A stretch of 64,000 nt of DNA from Variovorax paradoxus. Its GTDB lineage: Bacteria > Pseudomonadota > Gammaproteobacteria > Burkholderiales > Burkholderiaceae_C. Both the position numbers and the translations under genes were made by a program. The DNA is taken from positions 4,834,001 to 4,898,000 of the forward strand of contig NZ_CP102931.1 of NCBI RefSeq assembly GCF_024734665.1. The letters are read 5' to 3'. Of this stretch, positions 8,902 to 17,808 are shown in pieces. Positions within the stretch are counted from its first letter, which is position 1, and every line of letters begins with the position of its first letter. The notes beneath the pieces are model-generated. The model was not told the DNA's origin. It was given only the letters and a program-made list of their open reading frames with translations, and did no database searches.

Positions 8902-9981
8902 TTACAGCTTCTGCTGCTGCATGAAGCGGTCGAACGTGCCTTCCGTGTAGCGGAACCAGGCGTTCTGGTCGGCCAGGAATTTCGACCAGTCGCCGTAGAT
9001 CTTCTTCCACTCGGGGTTGGTGTTGTTCAGGTCCGAGTAGATCTGCTGAGCCGACTTGAAGGCGGCGTTCATCACGTCCTGCGAGAACGGGCGCAGCTTG
9101 GTGCCCGAGCCCACGAGCTGCTTCAGCGCGATCGGGTTCTTGGAGTCGTACTTCGCCGTCATCGTGATGTTGGCGTGCGCGGCAGCTGCCTCGACGATGG
9201 CCTTGTACTCGGCCGACAGGCCTTCCCATGCCTTGGTGTTGATGTAGAAGTCGAGCTCGGGGCCGCCTTCCCACCAGCCTGGGTAGTAGTAGAACGGCGC
9301 GATCTTGTTGAAGCCCAGCTTCTGGTCGTCATACGGGCCGACCCATTCGAGGCCGTCCAGCGTGCCCTTTTCGAGCGCCGGGTACAGGTCGGCACCGGGA
9401 ATCGATTGCGGGATCACGCCGAAGGGCTCGAGCACCTTGCCCGCGAACGGGTTGGTGCGGAACTTCAGGCCCTTCAGGTCGGCGACCGACTTGATTTCCT
9501 TGCGGAACCAGCCGCCCATCTGCGCGCCGGTGTTGCCGCCCGGCAGGTTGATGATGTTGTACTTGGCATAGAACGCGCGCATCAGCTTCAGGCCGTTGCC
9601 TTCGTACATCCAGGCGTTCTGCTGGCGGGTGTTCATGCCGAAGGGCACTGCGCAGCCCAGGCAGAAGGTCGGGTCCTTGCCGTAGAAGTAGTACGGGGCC
9701 GTGTGGGCCATTTCGACCGAGGCGTTCTGCACGCCGTCGACCACGCCGAACGCGGGCATCAGCTCGCCGCCGGCATGCACGGAAATCTGGAACTTGCCGC
9801 CCGTCATGTCGCTGACGCTCTTCGAGAACACCTCGGCGGTGCCGAAGATGGTGTCCAGCGACTTGGGAAAACTCGACGCCAGGCGCCAGCGAACGGTGGC
9901 TTGGGCGTGAACCGCGGGTGCGATGCCGGCAGCCAGAACGCCCGCGATGCCGGCGTTTTTGATGAGGGAACGACGATCCAT
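8902..9981 (-). CDS. TRAP transporter substrate-binding protein (DctP family, TakP-like)
   Basis: This periplasmic binding protein has about 359 residues. It begins with a Tat-type signal (MDRRSLIKNAG, hydrophobic stretch, VHAQ cleavage site). I start it at 9981, where GAGAG lies just upstream; an ATG ten codons earlier is less likely. Family landmarks include the HAGGELMPAFGV segment, the FRTNPFAGKVLE ligand-binding arginine region, and WEGGPELDFYIN. These are characteristic of the TakP branch that binds alpha-keto acids such as pyruvate, sometimes with a metal ion. It converges on the dctQM operon, from which it is separated by a shared terminator, so it is transcribed separately from its permease. 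Confidence 0.92.
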   Translation of the reverse strand: MDRRSLIKNAGIAGVLAAGIAPAVHAQATVRWRLASSFPKSLDTIFGTAEVFSKSVSDMTGGKFQISVHAGGELMPAFGVVDGVQNASVEMAHTAPYYFYGKDPTFCLGCAVPFGMNTRQQNAWMYEGNGLKLMRAFYAKYNIINLPGGNTGAQMGGWFRKEIKSVADLKGLKFRTNPFAGKVLEPFGVIPQSIPGADLYPALEKGTLDGLEWVGPYDDQKLGFNKIAPFYYYPGWWEGGPELDFYINTKAWEGLSAEYKAIVEAAAAHANITMTAKYDSKNPIALKQLVGSGTKLRPFSQDVMNAAFKSAQQIYSDLNNTNPEWKKIYGDWSKFLADQNAWFRYTEGTFDRFMQQQKL

Positions 9982-10002
9982 TGATAGCTCTCCGAGTTCT
10001 TG

Positions 10003-10032
10003 GAAAAACAAAACGCGGCTTGTGACCGCGTT
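10003..10032 (-). terminator. Intrinsic terminator after dxs
   Basis: On the minus strand, AACGCGG and CCGCGTT form a 7-bp stem with a 7-base loop, followed by TTGTTTTT. It ends the xseB-ispA-dxs transcript before dctP begins. Confidence 0.85.
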
Positions 10033-10092
10033 GGGGACTTTTGTCTAAGTCCGGACGATTGTAAAAACGCGCTTACAGCCGCCGGCAGGGGT

Positions 10093-11949
10093 TTACCCTG
10101 CGCTCGAAACGAAGCGCTCGCGGATCGATGCCTCGATGCCGATCGCGTCCAGTCCGATCGACGCCAGCAGCTTGGCCGGATCGCCGTGTTCGATGAAGCG
10201 ATCGGGCAAGCCGAGTTGCAGCACCGGCTTCTGCACGTTGGCGGCTTGCAGTGCTTCGAGCACCGCACTGCCCGCGCCGCCCATGATGGCGCCCTCTTCC
10301 AGCGTGACGATGGCATCGTGCGTGCCCGCGACCTTCAGCAGCAACTCGACGTCGATCGGCTTGGCCCAGCGCATGTTGACCACCGTGGCGTCGAGCGACT
10401 CGGCGGCGGTGAGCGCGGGGTACAGCAGCGTGCCGAAGGCGAGGATGGCGATGCGCTTGCCTTCGCGGCGGATCTCGCCCTTGCCGAAGGGCAAGGATTC
10501 GAGCGTGAGGTGCGGCGTGACACCCGCGCCCGCGCCGCGCGGATAGCGCACGGCCACCGGGTGGTTCTGCTCGTAGGCGCTCGACAGCAGCTCGCGGCAC
10601 TCGCGTTCGTCGGCCGGGCAGGCGATGCTCATGTTCGGAATGCAGCGCAGGAACGGAATGTCGTACGCACCCGCGTGCGTCGCGCCGTCGGCACCCACGA
10701 GGCCCGCGCGGTCGAGCGCGAACACCACCGGCAGGTTCTGGATCGCCACGTCGTGGATCAGCTGGTCGTACGCGCGCTGCAGGAAGGTCGAGTAGATCGC
10801 GACCACCGGCTTCAGCCCCTCGCAGGCCAGGCCGGCCGCGAAGGTCACGGCGTGCTGCTCGGCGATGCCGACGTCGTAGTAGCGATCGGGAAAGCGCTTC
10901 TCGAATTCAACGAGGCCCGAGCCTTCGCGCATCGCGGGCGTGATGCCCACGAGGCGGCCGTCGTGCGCGGCGGTGTCGCACAGCCACTGGCCGAACACCT
11001 GCGTGAAGGTCTGCTTGGCAACCGCGGCGGACTTGACCAACCCCACCTGCGGATCGAACTTGCCAGGGCCGTGATAGGCCACAGGGTCGGCCTCGGCCAG
11101 CTTGTAGCCCTGCCCCTTCTTCGTGACCACGTGCAGGAACTGCGGGCCTTCGAGGTGCTTGAGATTCTCGAGCGTGGGCACCAGCGAGTCGATGTCGTGG
11201 CCGTCGATCGGGCCCACGTAGTTGAAGCCGAACTGCTCGAACAGCGTGGCCGGCACGACCATGCCCTTGGCATGCTGCTCCAGGCGCTTGGCCAGCTCGA
11301 ACAGCGGCGGCGCGTTGCGCAGCATGCTCTTGCCGACGTTCTTGGCGGCGGCGTAGAAGTTGCCGCTCATCAGCTGCGCGAGGTAGCGGTTGAGCGCGCC
11401 CACCGGCGGGCTGATCGACATGTCGTTGTCGTTCAGGATCACGAGCAGCTTGCAGTCGCACACGCCCGCGTTGTTCAGCGCCTCGAAGGCCATGCCAGCC
11501 GTGAGCGCGCCGTCGCCGATGATGGCCACGGTGTGGCGGTCTTCGCCCTTCTGCTTGGCGGCCATGGCCATGCCGAGCGCGGCCGAGATGCTGGTCGACG
11601 AATGGGCCGTGCCAAAGGTGTCGTACTCGCTCTCGCTGCGTTGCGGAAAGCCCGAGATGCCGCCGATCTGCCGCAGCGTGGGCATGCGCTCGCGCCGGCC
11701 CGTGAGGATCTTGTGCGGGTAGGTCTGGTGGCCCACGTCCCACACCAGTCGGTCGTGCGGCGTGTTGAACACATGGTGCAGCGCGACCGTGAGTTCGACC
11801 GTGCCGAGATTGGAGCTCAGGTGGCCGCCGGTGCGCGAGACGTTGTCGAGCACGCTGGCGCGCACCTCATCGGACAGCTGGCGCAGCTGGGCCCGGTCGT
11901 ATTTGCGGATCGGCGAGGGGTCGTGAAGTGTGGGAAGCAGCGGAGCCAT
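10093..11949 (-). CDS. dxs: 1-deoxy-D-xylulose-5-phosphate synthase
   Basis: This 618-residue transketolase-like enzyme (E. coli Dxs has 620) condenses pyruvate and glyceraldehyde 3-phosphate using thiamine diphosphate, the first step of the MEP isoprenoid pathway. The N-terminal half has the GHQTYPHK loop, the thiamine-diphosphate motif [10 protein letters not shown] and the metal ligand in LNDNDMSIS. The central domain has the catalytic Glu in AEQHAVT. The C-terminal transketolase domain is complete. It lies 20 bases after ispA in the same direction, so one operon supplies isoprenoid precursors and prenyl chains. Confidence 0.98.
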   Translation of the reverse strand: MAPLLPTLHDPSPIRKYDRAQLRQLSDEVRASVLDNVSRTGGHLSSNLGTVELTVALHHVFNTPHDRLVWDVGHQTYPHKILTGRRERMPTLRQIGGISGFPQRSESEYDTFGTAHSSTSISAALGMAMAAKQKGEDRHTVAIIGDGALTAGMAFEALNNAGVCDCKLLVILNDNDMSISPPVGALNRYLAQLMSGNFYAAAKNVGKSMLRNAPPLFELAKRLEQHAKGMVVPATLFEQFGFNYVGPIDGHDIDSLVPTLENLKHLEGPQFLHVVTKKGQGYKLAEADPVAYHGPGKFDPQVGLVKSAAVAKQTFTQVFGQWLCDTAAHDGRLVGITPAMREGSGLVEFEKRFPDRYYDVGIAEQHAVTFAAGLACEGLKPVVAIYSTFLQRAYDQLIHDVAIQNLPVVFALDRAGLVGADGATHAGAYDIPFLRCIPNMSIACPADERECRELLSSAYEQNHPVAVRYPRGAGAGVTPHLTLESLPFGKGEIRREGKRIAILAFGTLLYPALTAAESLDATVVNMRWAKPIDVELLLKVAGTHDAIVTLEEGAIMGGAGSAVLEALQAANVQKPVLQLGLPDRFIEHGDPAKLLASIGLDAIGIEASIRERFVSSAG

Positions 11950-11969
11950 GTGGGGGTTGTTCTTTTCTC

Positions 11970-12890
11970 TCAGCGGTCGCGGTCGACCACCATGTGGGCC
12001 AGCGCGCGCAGGGCTGCGGTATCCGCCAGGCCGCTCTTTTCGAGGGCGGCGAGCGCATCGGCCAGCAGCTGGCGGGCCTGGGCGCGCGCGCCGTCGAGGC
12101 CGAGCAGCGACACATAGGTGGGCTTGTCGGCCGCGGCGTCCTTGCCGGCGGTCTTGCCCAGGGTCTGCGAATCGGCCGTGACGTCGAGGATGTCGTCGAC
12201 CACCTGGAACGCGAGGCCGATGGCCGCGCCGTAGTCGCGCAGCGCGGCCAATGCCGCAGGAGTGACCGAACCGCAGGCGGCGCCCATCTCGACGCTGCCC
12301 TGCAGCAGCGCGCCAGTCTTCAGGCGGTGCATTTCGCGCAGCTGCGTTTCGTCAAGCGCAATGCCGACGCTGGCCAGGTCGATGGCCTGGCCGCCGGCCA
12401 TGCCCTGGCTGCCCGCAGCGCGCGCGAGCAGGCGGCACAGCAGGGCCTGGGTGGCAGCGGGAATCTCGTCGCCAGCGGGCGTGAGCAGCTCGAAGGCCAG
12501 GGCCTGCAGCGCGTCTCCGGCCAGCAGGGCATCGGCCTCGCCGAATTTCACGTGAACGGTGGGCTTGCCGCGGCGCAGCACGTCGTTGTCCATGCACGGC
12601 AGGTCGTCGTGCACCAGCGAATAGGCGTGAATCAGTTCCGTAGCGCAGGCCGCACGCAGGGCGGCGGCGCGGTTGCCGCCGACGGCCTCGCTGGCGGCCA
12701 GCACCAGCAGGGGCCGCAGGCGCTTGCCGCCGTCGAGCACGGCATAGCGCATGGCGTCGCCCAGCAGCACGGGGGCGTCGACGCCGACCCAGCGCGACAG
12801 CGCCGCTTCGACATTCGCCAGGTGGGGGTCGCTCCAGCCGGCTAGCGTGCGGGCGTCCCAATGGCTGGATTTCAGCGCGGCGGCGCTCAT
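11970..12890 (-). CDS. ispA: Farnesyl/geranyl diphosphate synthase (short-chain prenyl transferase)
   Basis: The 306-residue all-helical prenyltransferase carries the first aspartate-rich motif DDLPCMDND and the second DDILD, the two Mg-diphosphate sites. GGKRLRP, which binds IPP, lies in between the N-terminus and the first motif. It makes farnesyl diphosphate from IPP and DMAPP in the cytoplasm. Its start overlaps the xseB stop by four bases, and dxs follows. The xseB-ispA-dxs order is the classical proteobacterial arrangement. Confidence 0.97.
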   Translation of the reverse strand: MSAAALKSSHWDARTLAGWSDPHLANVEAALSRWVGVDAPVLLGDAMRYAVLDGGKRLRPLLVLAASEAVGGNRAAALRAACATELIHAYSLVHDDLPCMDNDVLRRGKPTVHVKFGEADALLAGDALQALAFELLTPAGDEIPAATQALLCRLLARAAGSQGMAGGQAIDLASVGIALDETQLREMHRLKTGALLQGSVEMGAACGSVTPAALAALRDYGAAIGLAFQVVDDILDVTADSQTLGKTAGKDAAADKPTYVSLLGLDGARAQARQLLADALAALEKSGLADTAALRALAHMVVDRDR

Positions 12891-13153
12891 TCAGGCGTCC
12901 AGACCTTCAGGCTGCCCGAATCGAGCACCTTGATCTGGTCTTCGACCGCCTGCAGCTTGTCGCGGCAGAAGGCGAGCAGCGCCGCGCCGCGCTGGTAGCT
13001 GACTAGCAGCTGGTCGAGGGGCAACTGGCCCGATTCGAGTTCCGCCACCAGTTGCTCCAGTTCCTGGAGCCCGGCTTCGTAACTGGCAGGCAGCGGGCCC
13101 GTATCGGGCGTTGCCGCCGGGCTGGACGAGGAAGGGGGGGGCACCTTGGGCAT
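12887..13153 (-). CDS. xseB: Exodeoxyribonuclease VII small subunit
   Basis: The 88-residue protein has a Pro/Ser-rich N-terminus of about 20 residues and then the two-helix XseB domain ([19 protein letters not shown], then [20 protein letters not shown]). XseB binds the large subunit XseA to form the single-strand-specific exonuclease VII. It is the first gene of the isoprenoid operon by position. XseA is not in this window. Confidence 0.95.
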   Translation of the reverse strand: MPKVPPPSSSSPAATPDTGPLPASYEAGLQELEQLVAELESGQLPLDQLLVSYQRGAALLAFCRDKLQAVEDQIKVLDSGSLKVWTPE

Positions 13154-13234
13154 GCAAGCGAAACGTGGGTGAAATCGGGCATTTTAGGACTGGGATCGAA
13201 ACAACTGGCGACCGCCGCCGGCCTGGGTGAAAAG

Positions 13235-13266
13235 CCGGGGGCACAAAAATGCCCCCCGGGTACAAT
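13235..13266. promoter_or_regulatory. GC-rich hairpin beside a TACAAT -10-like element
   Basis: CCGGGGGCA and TGCCCCCCGG pair around a six-base loop at 13235-13259, directly followed by TACAAT at 13261-13266. The site lies between divergent xseB and the oxygenase gene, about 114 bases before the latter. TACAAT is a plausible sigma-70 -10 for the oxygenase, but no good -35 is seen; the hairpin would occupy that place. Confidence 0.4.
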
Positions 13267-13379
13267 GCGAACTTCTCTCGTTGACGACGTCAACACCCTC
13301 TCCGGGCCGCCGACTCTTCCTGGCGGCGCCTTCCGTTCTTTTCTTTTTTCTCCCTGTGGGGAGCTTGGTCAGGTCCTCC

Positions 13380-14522
13380 ATGTCTGATTTAAGTCTTCAA
13401 CTGCAGCAGGCCGCGAGCCAACTTCCAGTTTCCGCGTATTTCGACGAGGCGCTCTACGCCCGCGAAATGCAAAACCTTTTCGCGCGAGGGCCCCGCTACG
13501 TCGGCCATCGCCTGGCCGTGCCCGAAATGGGCGACTTCCACACCCTGCCGCAGGAGCATCAGGGCCGTGCGCTGGTCCATACGCCCAAGGGCGTAGAGCT
13601 GATTTCCAACGTCTGCCGCCACCGCCAGGCCCTGATCCTCCAGGGACGGGGCCAGCTCGACAACCAGGCCGGCGGCAACATCGTGTGCCCGCTGCACCGC
13701 TGGACCTATGCCGCGAGCGATTCGCGCACCACCGGCACGCTGATCGGCGCCCCGCATTTCGAGCAGGACCCCTGCCTGAACCTGCACAACTACCCGCTCA
13801 CCGAGTGGAACGGCCTTCTTTTCGAGAAGAACGCAGACGGCTCGGGCCCCGACGTGGCGGCCGACATGGCCGGCCTCGGCCCGCAGGCCGACCTGGATTT
13901 CAGCGGCTACGCGCTCGACCGCGTCGAGCTGCACGAGTGCAACTACAACTGGAAGACCTTCATCGAGGTCTACCTCGAGGACTACCACGTCGGCCCGTTC
14001 CACCCGGGCCTGGGCAGCTTCGTCACCTGCGACGACCTGCGCTGGGAGTTCAAGCCCCACTATTCGGTGCAAACGGTAGGCGTGGCCAACCGCCTGGGCC
14101 GCGCGGGCAGCCCGGTCTACCAGAAGTGGCAGGAGCAGCTGCTCAAGTACCGCGACGGCAAGCCGCCGAAGTACGGCGCCATCTGGCTCACTTACTACCC
14201 GCACGTGATGGTCGAGTGGTATCCGCACGTGCTCACGGTGTCGACCCTGCACCCGGTGAGCCCGACGAAGACGCTCAACATGGTCGAGTTCTTCTACCCC
14301 GAGGAAATCGTCGCCTTCGAGCGCGAGTTCGTCGAGGCCCAGCAGGCCGCCTACATGGAAACCTGCGTGGAAGACGACGAGATCGCCGAGCGCATGGACG
14401 CCGGACGCCGCGCGCTGATGCTGCGCGGCGACAACGAGACCGGCCCCTACCAGAGCCCGATGGAAGACGGCATGCAGCAGTTCCACGAGTGGTACAAGGC
14501 CGCGATGCAGAAACCAGCCTGA
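13380..14522 (+). CDS. Rieske non-heme iron oxygenase, alpha-subunit type
   Basis: The 380-residue protein has an N-terminal Rieske [2Fe-2S] domain (Cys-x-His in the NVCRHRQ segment and Cys-x2-His in VCPLHRW) and a C-terminal catalytic domain with the mononuclear-iron motif NYNWKTFIEVYLEDYHVGPFH, which supplies Asn/Asp and two His ligands. It should hydroxylate an aromatic or amine compound using electrons from a separate reductase, but no reductase or ferredoxin gene lies nearby. The start at 13380 agrees with the family N-terminus; the frame stays open upstream but looks non-coding. It is divergent from xseB and followed by its own terminator. Substrate unknown. Confidence 0.9.
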   Translation: MSDLSLQLQQAASQLPVSAYFDEALYAREMQNLFARGPRYVGHRLAVPEMGDFHTLPQEHQGRALVHTPKGVELISNVCRHRQALILQGRGQLDNQAGGNIVCPLHRWTYAASDSRTTGTLIGAPHFEQDPCLNLHNYPLTEWNGLLFEKNADGSGPDVAADMAGLGPQADLDFSGYALDRVELHECNYNWKTFIEVYLEDYHVGPFHPGLGSFVTCDDLRWEFKPHYSVQTVGVANRLGRAGSPVYQKWQEQLLKYRDGKPPKYGAIWLTYYPHVMVEWYPHVLTVSTLHPVSPTKTLNMVEFFYPEEIVAFEREFVEAQQAAYMETCVEDDEIAERMDAGRRALMLRGDNETGPYQSPMEDGMQQFHEWYKAAMQKPA

Positions 14523-14531
14523 AACCGGCCC

Positions 14532-14557
14532 GCCCCGCACTCGCCGGGGCACTCTTT
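14532..14557 (+). terminator. Intrinsic terminator after the Rieske oxygenase gene
   Basis: GCCCCG and CGGGGC form a 6-bp stem around a 7-base loop, followed by ACTCTTTTT. Confidence 0.7.
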
Positions 14558-14580
14558 TTCCTTACCTTAGAGTCGAAACG

Positions 14581-15513
14581 ATGCAAGCGCTGTGGATGGT
14601 GCTGGGGGCCTTTTTGTTCGCCACGATGAGCGTGGTCGTGAAAGTCGCCTCGGAGTGGTTCAACAGCGGTGAGATGGTGCTGGGCCGCGGCCTCATCGGC
14701 ATCGTGTTCCTCTGGCTGCTGGCCCGCAATCGCGGCGTCTCGCTGGCCACCCGATACCCCGGCATGCACGCCTGGCGCAGCACCATCGGCGTGCTGTCGC
14801 TGGGCGCCTGGTTCTATGCCATCGCCCACCTGCCGCTGGCCACGGCCGTCACCCTCAACTACATGAGCAGCGTGTGGGTCGCGGCCTTCCTGGTCGGCGG
14901 CTCGCTGCTGGCCTGGGTGCCGGTGCCCGGGCGAGACGGCCGCGTGGAGCGCCCGCCGCTGCAGGGCACGATGGTGCTGACCGTGCTCGCCGGCTTCGTG
15001 GGCGTGGTGCTGATGCTCAAGCCCAGCGTCAACGGCAGCGAGGGTTTCGCGGGCATGCTGGGCCTGCTGTCGGGCCTTACGGCCGCGTTTGCCTACATGC
15101 AGGTGATGGCGCTGTCGCGCATCGGCGAACCCGAGCTGCGCACGGTGTTCTATTTCGCGGTCGGCTCGGCCGTGGCCGGAGCCTTCGCCACGGCGGCCAC
15201 CGGGTTTTCGGACCATGGCTCATGGACCTGGCAGCATGCGATGTGGCTGCTGCCGATCGGATTGCTGGCCGCCCTCGGACAACTCTGCATGACCCGCGCC
15301 TACGCCACCGCCAAGACCCAGGCCGGCACACTGGTGGTGGCCAACCTGCAGTATTCGGGCATCGTGTTCGCGGCGTTCTACAGCGTGGTGCTGTTCAACG
15401 ACCGTATCGATGCCACCGGCTGGGCCGGCATGGCCCTTATCATCGCCAGCGGCATTGCTGCAACCGTGTTGCGACAACGGGCGGTGCCCAAGGCGCCGGC
15501 CGAGGAACACTGA
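14581..15513 (+). CDS. EamA-family (DMT superfamily) transporter
   Basis: The 310-residue protein has ten predicted membrane helices in two EamA repeats (about residues 1-145 and 155-300), the standard drug/metabolite transporter form. The loop between helices 4 and 5 carries a short insert (AWVPVPGRDGRVERPP). Such proteins export amino acids, metabolites or drugs; the substrate is unknown. It lies upstream of sseA on the same strand with a 39-base gap and may share its transcript. Confidence 0.9.
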   Translation: MQALWMVLGAFLFATMSVVVKVASEWFNSGEMVLGRGLIGIVFLWLLARNRGVSLATRYPGMHAWRSTIGVLSLGAWFYAIAHLPLATAVTLNYMSSVWVAAFLVGGSLLAWVPVPGRDGRVERPPLQGTMVLTVLAGFVGVVLMLKPSVNGSEGFAGMLGLLSGLTAAFAYMQVMALSRIGEPELRTVFYFAVGSAVAGAFATAATGFSDHGSWTWQHAMWLLPIGLLAALGQLCMTRAYATAKTQAGTLVVANLQYSGIVFAAFYSVVLFNDRIDATGWAGMALIIASGIAATVLRQRAVPKAPAEEH

Positions 15514-15552
15514 CTCTTTCTGCATTGACCTGACCAGAGAAGGACACACACC

Positions 15553-16461
15553 ATGTACACCACCCTCATCAGCGTCGAACAACTCCACAAGCTGCAATCG
15601 ACGGACACGCCTCTCATGGTGTTCGACTGCACCTTCGACCTCATGAAGCCCGAGAGCGGCGCGCAGCAATACGCGGCCGCGCACATTCCGGGCGCGCTGT
15701 ACGCCAACCTCGACACCGACCTCAGCGCAAAGCACGGTGCCCCCGGCGCGCACGGCGAGGTGGTCGTGGCGCAGGAAGACGGCCTGCCCGCCTCGGGCGG
15801 ACGCCATCCGCTGCCCAGCCGCGAGAAGTTCGCGGGCTGGCTCTGCAGCATCGGCTTCGCCAACAACATGCAGGCCGTGGTGTACGACCGCAACGGCGCC
15901 AACTACTGCGGCCGCCTGTGGTGGATGCTCAAGTGGATGGGCCACGACGCCGTGGCCGTACTCGACGGCGGCCTGCAGGCCTGGCAGGCCGCGGGCGGCG
16001 AAGTCACGAGCAGCGAGGAGCCCGCACGCTTCCAGTCGAACTTCGTCATGGGCGAGCCGATTGCGAAGCTCGTCACCACCGACACAGTAGTGCGCCGGCT
16101 CGGCCAGCCTGACCAGAACCTGATCGACGCACGCGCCGGTGCACGTTACCGCGGCGAGGTGGAACCTCTGGACCCGATTGCCGGTCACATCCCCGGGGCC
16201 CTCAACCGGCCTTTCGCCGAGAACCTCGGCCCCGACGGCAAATTCAAGCCGGCATCGCAATTGCGTGCCGAGTTCGAAGCGCTGCTCGCGGGACGCGATG
16301 CGGCGACAGTCGTCCACCAGTGCGGCAGCGGCGTGAGCGCCGTGCCGAATCTGCTCGCCATGCAGATCGCGGGATTCGGGACGACCGCGCTCTATGCCGG
16401 CAGCTGGAGCGAATGGAGCAACACGCCGGGGCTGCCGACCCGGCAAGGCGCTGAACCATGA
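15553..16461 (+). CDS. sseA: Sulfurtransferase, 3-mercaptopyruvate type (tandem rhodanese)
   Basis: The 302-residue protein has two rhodanese domains: a non-catalytic N-terminal one (about 10-140) and a C-terminal one (about 165-295) with active-site Cys257 in the loop CGSGVSA, very close to the CGSGVT loop of 3-mercaptopyruvate sulfurtransferases. It transfers sulfane sulfur from 3-mercaptopyruvate or thiosulfate to cyanide or thiol acceptors. AGAAGG lies about 12 bases before the ATG. Its stop overlaps the start of the DUF2796 gene (ATGA), so it is translationally coupled to a metal-related operon, which is unusual. Confidence 0.92.
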   Translation: MYTTLISVEQLHKLQSTDTPLMVFDCTFDLMKPESGAQQYAAAHIPGALYANLDTDLSAKHGAPGAHGEVVVAQEDGLPASGGRHPLPSREKFAGWLCSIGFANNMQAVVYDRNGANYCGRLWWMLKWMGHDAVAVLDGGLQAWQAAGGEVTSSEEPARFQSNFVMGEPIAKLVTTDTVVRRLGQPDQNLIDARAGARYRGEVEPLDPIAGHIPGALNRPFAENLGPDGKFKPASQLRAEFEALLAGRDAATVVHQCGSGVSAVPNLLAMQIAGFGTTALYAGSWSEWSNTPGLPTRQGAEP

Positions 16462-17057
16462 CATTGACGACGACGAATCGACGTTCCCGAAGCCTTGGCC
16501 GCACCACCGGCCTCGCCATCGCCGCCGCCCTCCTCGCGGCCGCCCCGTTCCTCACCGCGCAGGCCCAGCAACAGCACGCCCACGTGCACGGCCAGCTCAA
16601 GCTCGACGTGGCCGTCGACGGCCCCACGGTGGTGATCGACATGGAATCACCGCTCGACAACATCGTCGGCTTCGAACGCGCACCCAAGACCGACGCCGAG
16701 AAGAAGCTCGTCGAGGAAGCAGTTGCGCAGCTGCGCGCGGCCGACAAGCTCTTCATCGTCGATCCGGCAGCCAACTGCAAGCTCGGCCCGGTCGACCTGC
16801 GCTCCGGCGCGCTGGGCCTGGGCAACCCCGACCCGAGCGAGCCCGTCGGCCATGCCGACCTCGACGCCACCTTCTCCTTCAATTGCACCAACGCGGCCGC
16901 CGCGAAGTTCATCGACCTGAACCTGTTCAGCGTGTTCAAGGGCCTGCGCCAGATCGACTCGCAGATTGCCACGGCGCAAGGCCAGTTCAAGCGCCAGCTC
17001 AAGCGCCCGGCAGGCGCGCAGGCAGCGCAGCCTGCTCGATTGAGCTGGGGCAAGTAA
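16458..17057 (+). CDS. DUF2796 periplasmic protein, ZrgA/PA4063-like zinc-binding component
   Basis: The 199-residue protein has a signal peptide (about residues 1-36, cleaving near AQAQ) and then a His motif (His40, His42, His44 in QQHAHVHGQ) at the mature N-terminus, suited to binding zinc. The rest is the DUF2796 domain with a conserved Cys pair region. It is the first of four genes (16458-19721) whose order matches PA4063-PA4066, a Zur-regulated zinc-acquisition locus. It overlaps sseA by four bases. I see no Zur box in front of it. Zinc as the metal is inferred from homology. Confidence 0.85.
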   Translation: MTLTTTNRRSRSLGRTTGLAIAAALLAAAPFLTAQAQQQHAHVHGQLKLDVAVDGPTVVIDMESPLDNIVGFERAPKTDAEKKLVEEAVAQLRAADKLFIVDPAANCKLGPVDLRSGALGLGNPDPSEPVGHADLDATFSFNCTNAAAAKFIDLNLFSVFKGLRQIDSQIATAQGQFKRQLKRPAGAQAAQPARLSWGK

Positions 17058-17061
17058 CACT

Positions 17062-17808
17062 GTGAGTACCCATCCCGAGGCAGAGTCTTCGCCCTTGCGC
17101 GTCGTGCTCGCCGCCGAAGCGCTGCGCTTCGCATGGCCCGGCGTGAAAACGCCGTGCATCGACATCGAAGCCTTTCGTATCACCGCAGGCGAATCGGTGT
17201 TCCTGCATGGCCCGAGCGGCTGTGGCAAGAGCACACTGCTGTCTCTGCTGGCCGGCGTGCTGGTGGCCAACGAAGGCCGCGTCACGCTGCTGGGGCACGA
17301 CTGGTCCAAGCTCTCGGGCGCCGCGCGCGACCGCAGTCGCGTGGCGCACGTGGGCTACATCTTCCAGCAGTTCAACCTGCTGCCGTACCTGAGCGTGATC
17401 GACAACGTGCTGCTGCCCTGCCGCTTCTCGCAGCGGCGCGAGGCCAATGCCGCGCGCAACGGCAGCTCGCGCGACGAAGCCGAGCACCTGCTCCACCAGA
17501 TGGGGCTCGACCGCAATCTGTGGAAACGCCAGGCCCTGCAGTTGTCCGTCGGCCAGCAGCAGCGCGTGGCCGCGGCGCGCGCTCTCATCGGCCAGCCCGA
17601 AGTGGTGATTGCCGATGAGCCCACTTCGGCACTCGACGAAGACCGACGCGAAGCCTTCCTCGACGTGCTGTTGACGGCCTGCGCCGAGAACCACAGCGCG
17701 CTCGTATTCGTGAGCCATGACCAGCGCATCGCGCAGCGCTTTGTGCGACACGTGCTGCTGCCCGAGATCAACCGCGCAGCGAGCAGCGCGATGGCGGTGG
17801 ACGCATGA
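17062..17808 (+). CDS. ABC transporter ATP-binding protein (MacB/LolD type) of the DUF2796 operon
   Basis: The 248-residue ATPase has Walker A GPSGCGKST (residues 50-58), Q-loop IFQQFNLLPYL, signature LSVGQ (161-165) instead of LSGGQ, and Walker B VVIADEP (181-187) with TSALDE following. Such ATPases drive FtsX-type permeases that move lipoproteins or periplasmic cargo rather than import. It corresponds to PA4064. The start is GTG with a weak ribosome site. The neighbouring permease overlaps its stop by four bases. Confidence 0.92.
   Translation: MSTHPEAESSPLRVVLAAEALRFAWPGVKTPCIDIEAFRITAGESVFLHGPSGCGKSTLLSLLAGVLVANEGRVTLLGHDWSKLSGAARDRSRVAHVGYIFQQFNLLPYLSVIDNVLLPCRFSQRREANAARNGSSRDEAEHLLHQMGLDRNLWKRQALQLSVGQQQRVAAARALIGQPEVVIADEPTSALDEDRREAFLDVLLTACAENHSALVFVSHDQRIAQRFVRHVLLPEINRAASSAMAVDA

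Noticed and set aside
13227..13379. Longer N-terminus for the Rieske oxygenase
   Set aside because: The extra 51 codons cross the hairpin and probable -10 element and lack similarity to the family N-terminus.
15514..15552. Zur box in front of the sseA/zinc-type operon
   Set aside because: No palindromic AT-rich site of the Zur type is visible in this gap or before the DUF2796 gene.
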